DNA of 14,640 bases from JACQNR01 sp049515175. Its GTDB lineage: Bacteria; Acidobacteriota; Terriglobia; UBA7540. How positions within the stretch are numbered: position 1 is the first letter of the stretch; every line of letters starts with the position of its first letter. The stretch is taken from the NCBI GenBank assembly GCA_049515175.1, contig JBEKUI010000120.1, positions 1 through 14,640 of the forward strand. Reading direction: 5' to 3'. Below are positions 13,013 to 14,640 of the stretch, one piece after another. The translations under genes and the position numbers were made by a program. The notes under the pieces were generated by a model. It did no database searches. It saw only the letters and a list, made by a program, of their open reading frames with translations, and was not told where the DNA came from.

Positions 13013-14500
13013 ATGAAGGATCGCATTCGCAACGCGCGCCCGCACGTCACTCGCAATGAAAACCTGATCTTCGAGCGGAGCACCCCCGGCAAGTCGGGCG
13101 TGGACCTCGCAGTGCTCGATGTTCCAGCGGTCTCCGGCGAACAGACGCTCGGCGCGGACTACTTCCGCCGCGAGGTGGAGGGATTTCCAGAAATCTCAGA
13201 ACTCGAGGTCATCCGGCATTTCACGCGGCTTTCCACCTGGAATTATGGTGTGGATACGGGCCTGTATCCGCTCGGGTCCTGCACGATGAAATACAACCCC
13301 CGCGTGAACGAAGTCGTGGCTCGGTTGGAAGGCCTGGCGACTGACCATCCCTACGCGCCCGAGCCGCTCGCCCAGGGCTGCCTGAGGGTGCTCCACGAAA
13401 CGGCGCGGTGCCTGGCCGAGATTACCGGCATGGACGCGGTCTCGCTCCAGCCCGCGGCCGGAGCGCACGGAGAACTAACCGGCATCCTGATGATCCGCGC
13501 CTGCCTCGCCGAGCGCGGCAATCCCCGCAAGGTCATCCTGATTCCCGACTCCGCTCACGGGACCAATCCCGCCAGCGTCTCGATTTCCGGCTACGAAGTC
13601 CGCAATATCAAATCCAACGCTCAGGGCTGCGTGGACCTTGCCGGGCTTGAACAGGCGATGACCGAGGAAGTCGCCGGGCTGATGCTCACCAATCCCAACA
13701 CGCTGGGGATCTTTGAGCCGCAGATCCATGAGATCGCGGAGATTGTCCACGCACGCGGCGGGCTGATGTACATGGACGGCGCCAACATGAACGCGCTGGT
13801 GGGCGTGGCGCGGCCGGCATCCTTCGGCGTGGACGTGATGCACCTCAACCTGCACAAGACGTTCACCACACCGCACGGCGGCGGCGGACCCGGCTCCGGA
13901 CCGGTGGCCGTCCGCAAGGTGCTAGAACCCTACCTGCCCGCGCCCGTCATCGAGCAGACCGCCGACGGAACTTATCGCCTGGACTACGACCGCCCCAGGA
14001 GTATTGGGCGCGTGCGCGCTTTCTATGGAAATTTCGGGATGGCCGTGCGCGCCCTCGCCTACATCCTCGCGAACGGTGCGGCGGGCCTTCGCCAGACGAC
14101 CGAGGATGCCGTACTCACCGCCAATTACGTGCTGGCACGCCTCAAGGACGCCTTTGACTTGCCCTACGACCGGCCCTGCATGCACGAATGCGTCTTCTCC
14201 GACAAGCGCCAAGCTGCGCGCGGCGTGCGCACCATGGACATCGCCAAGCGGCTTATCGATTACGGCTTCCACCCCTACACGACAGCCTTCCCGCTGATTG
14301 TTTCCGGCGCGCTCATGATCGAGCCCACAGAAAGCGCCAGCAAAGCGGAACTCGATGAGTTCATCGAGGCGATGCGGTCGATTGCGCTGGAAGTTGAGGA
14401 AGACCCGCAGTTCGTCCTCAAGGCCCCCTACACGACGCGCGTCACACGGCTCGACGAAGTCACCGCCGCCCGCAAACCCATTTTGCGCTGGAAACCGTAA
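13013..14500 (+). CDS. gcvPB: Glycine dehydrogenase (decarboxylating) subunit 2, PLP-binding
   Basis: This 495-residue protein is the beta half of the split P protein and carries the cofactor. The pyridoxal-phosphate lysine is K282 in N-L-H-K-T-F-T-T-P-H-G-G-G-G-P-G. Other family marks are the Y-P-L-G-S-C-T-M-K-Y-N-P start block, L-Q-P-A-A-G-A-H-G-E-L-T-G, D-S-A-H-G-T-N-P-A-S, Y-M-D-G-A-N-M-N-A and M-H-E-C-V-F-S. Length is normal and nothing is missing. The ATG at 13013 has GGAAG 7 bases upstream. It follows gcvPA by 18 bases, so the two subunits are made together, as the alpha2-beta2 enzyme needs. No further gene is called in the 140 bases after it, and no clear hairpin terminator was seen. 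Confidence 0.98.
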   Translation: MKDRIRNARPHVTRNENLIFERSTPGKSGVDLAVLDVPAVSGEQTLGADYFRREVEGFPEISELEVIRHFTRLSTWNYGVDTGLYPLGSCTMKYNPRVNEVVARLEGLATDHPYAPEPLAQGCLRVLHETARCLAEITGMDAVSLQPAAGAHGELTGILMIRACLAERGNPRKVILIPDSAHGTNPASVSISGYEVRNIKSNAQGCVDLAGLEQAMTEEVAGLMLTNPNTLGIFEPQIHEIAEIVHARGGLMYMDGANMNALVGVARPASFGVDVMHLNLHKTFTTPHGGGGPGSGPVAVRKVLEPYLPAPVIEQTADGTYRLDYDRPRSIGRVRAFYGNFGMAVRALAYILANGAAGLRQTTEDAVLTANYVLARLKDAFDLPYDRPCMHECVFSDKRQAARGVRTMDIAKRLIDYGFHPYTTAFPLIVSGALMIEPTESASKAELDEFIEAMRSIALEVEEDPQFVLKAPYTTRVTRLDEVTAARKPILRWKP

Positions 14501-14640
14501 CACGCAGCGCCGCCCTGCGTCCCGCATCCTACAGCGCTCACCCACGCGCCACAATACGCCGCGGCAATCCGCGACGGACAGCAAACAGCCGCCACAACCT
14601 TGCTGGCGTGTAGTAAAGTAGCGGCGGATCGCGGCCGACC

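Noticed and set aside
12356..13045. A 229-codon minus-strand open frame antisense to gcvPA
   Set aside because: It lies wholly over well-conserved gcvPA codons and shows no recognisable domain.
13922..14584. A 220-codon minus-strand open frame antisense to gcvPB
   Set aside because: It covers conserved gcvPB sequence and has no domain; its tail beyond the gcvPB stop gives no support.
14501..14640. Possible terminator or new promoter after gcvPB
   Set aside because: A TAGTAAAGT stretch near 14612 looks -10-like, but no -35 at suitable spacing and no clear hairpin was found.

Overview
The window reads as a high-GC chromosomal stretch of a free-living Gram-negative bacterium. Three things support this: an Mla/MCE lipid-transport operon (which implies an outer membrane), a split P-protein glycine cleavage operon, and densely packed genes with several TTG or GTG starts. 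The overall style (GT39-type enzymes, an ECF sigma factor with a soluble zinc anti-sigma factor, split gcvPA/gcvPB, promoters with a TGTGCTAG extended -10) fits Acidobacteriota best. That placement is an inference from gene content, not a match to a known genome. There are no RNA genes, CRISPR arrays, insertion sequences or phage genes.

Layout. (1) 1-3758, minus strand: an envelope glycosylation cluster. A GT2 polyprenyl-phosphate sugar synthase fused to a GtrA membrane domain is followed by two tandem, clearly homologous GT39/ArnT-like membrane glycosyltransferases; the second runs off the left edge of the window. (2) 3938-4743, minus strand: an OsmC-family thiol peroxidase, a 41-residue exported-leader ORF that resembles the start of a TolC-family outer membrane protein, and a DUF2892 small membrane protein. 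This looks like an operon that has lost its middle. (3) 4744-5133: a 390-base intergenic region carrying a perfect TGTGA-N6-TCACA palindrome over a predicted promoter. (4) 5134-6016, plus strand: an ECF sigma factor and a zinc-finger anti-sigma factor, overlapping by 8 bases. (5) 6069-9920, minus strand: a small cysteine-rich protein, an RsbW/SpoIIAB-like kinase, a STAS antagonist, then MlaE, MlaF and an MlaD/MCE protein. A partner-switching pair thus sits at the head of a lipid-transport operon. (6) 10131-14500, plus strand: gcvT-gcvH-gcvPA-gcvPB, encoding the T, H and split P proteins of the glycine cleavage system.

How the genes work together. The GT2 enzyme probably loads a sugar onto a lipid carrier, GtrA may help flip it, and the GT39 enzymes would use it on the periplasmic face. 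MlaE, MlaF and MlaD form the inner-membrane core of a phospholipid transporter. The STAS protein may be the MlaB-like subunit, or a SpoIIAA-like switch protein controlled by the adjacent kinase. GcvP decarboxylates glycine onto lipoyl-GcvH, and GcvT passes the methylene group to tetrahydrofolate.

Most notable points: an apparent in-frame loss of about 24 residues in gcvPA, the TolC-like remnant inside the osmC operon, the partner-switch/Mla gene order, the uncharacterised cysteine-rich protein, and the CRP-like palindrome in front of the sigma factor. All were read by eye from the sequence; no database search was made.
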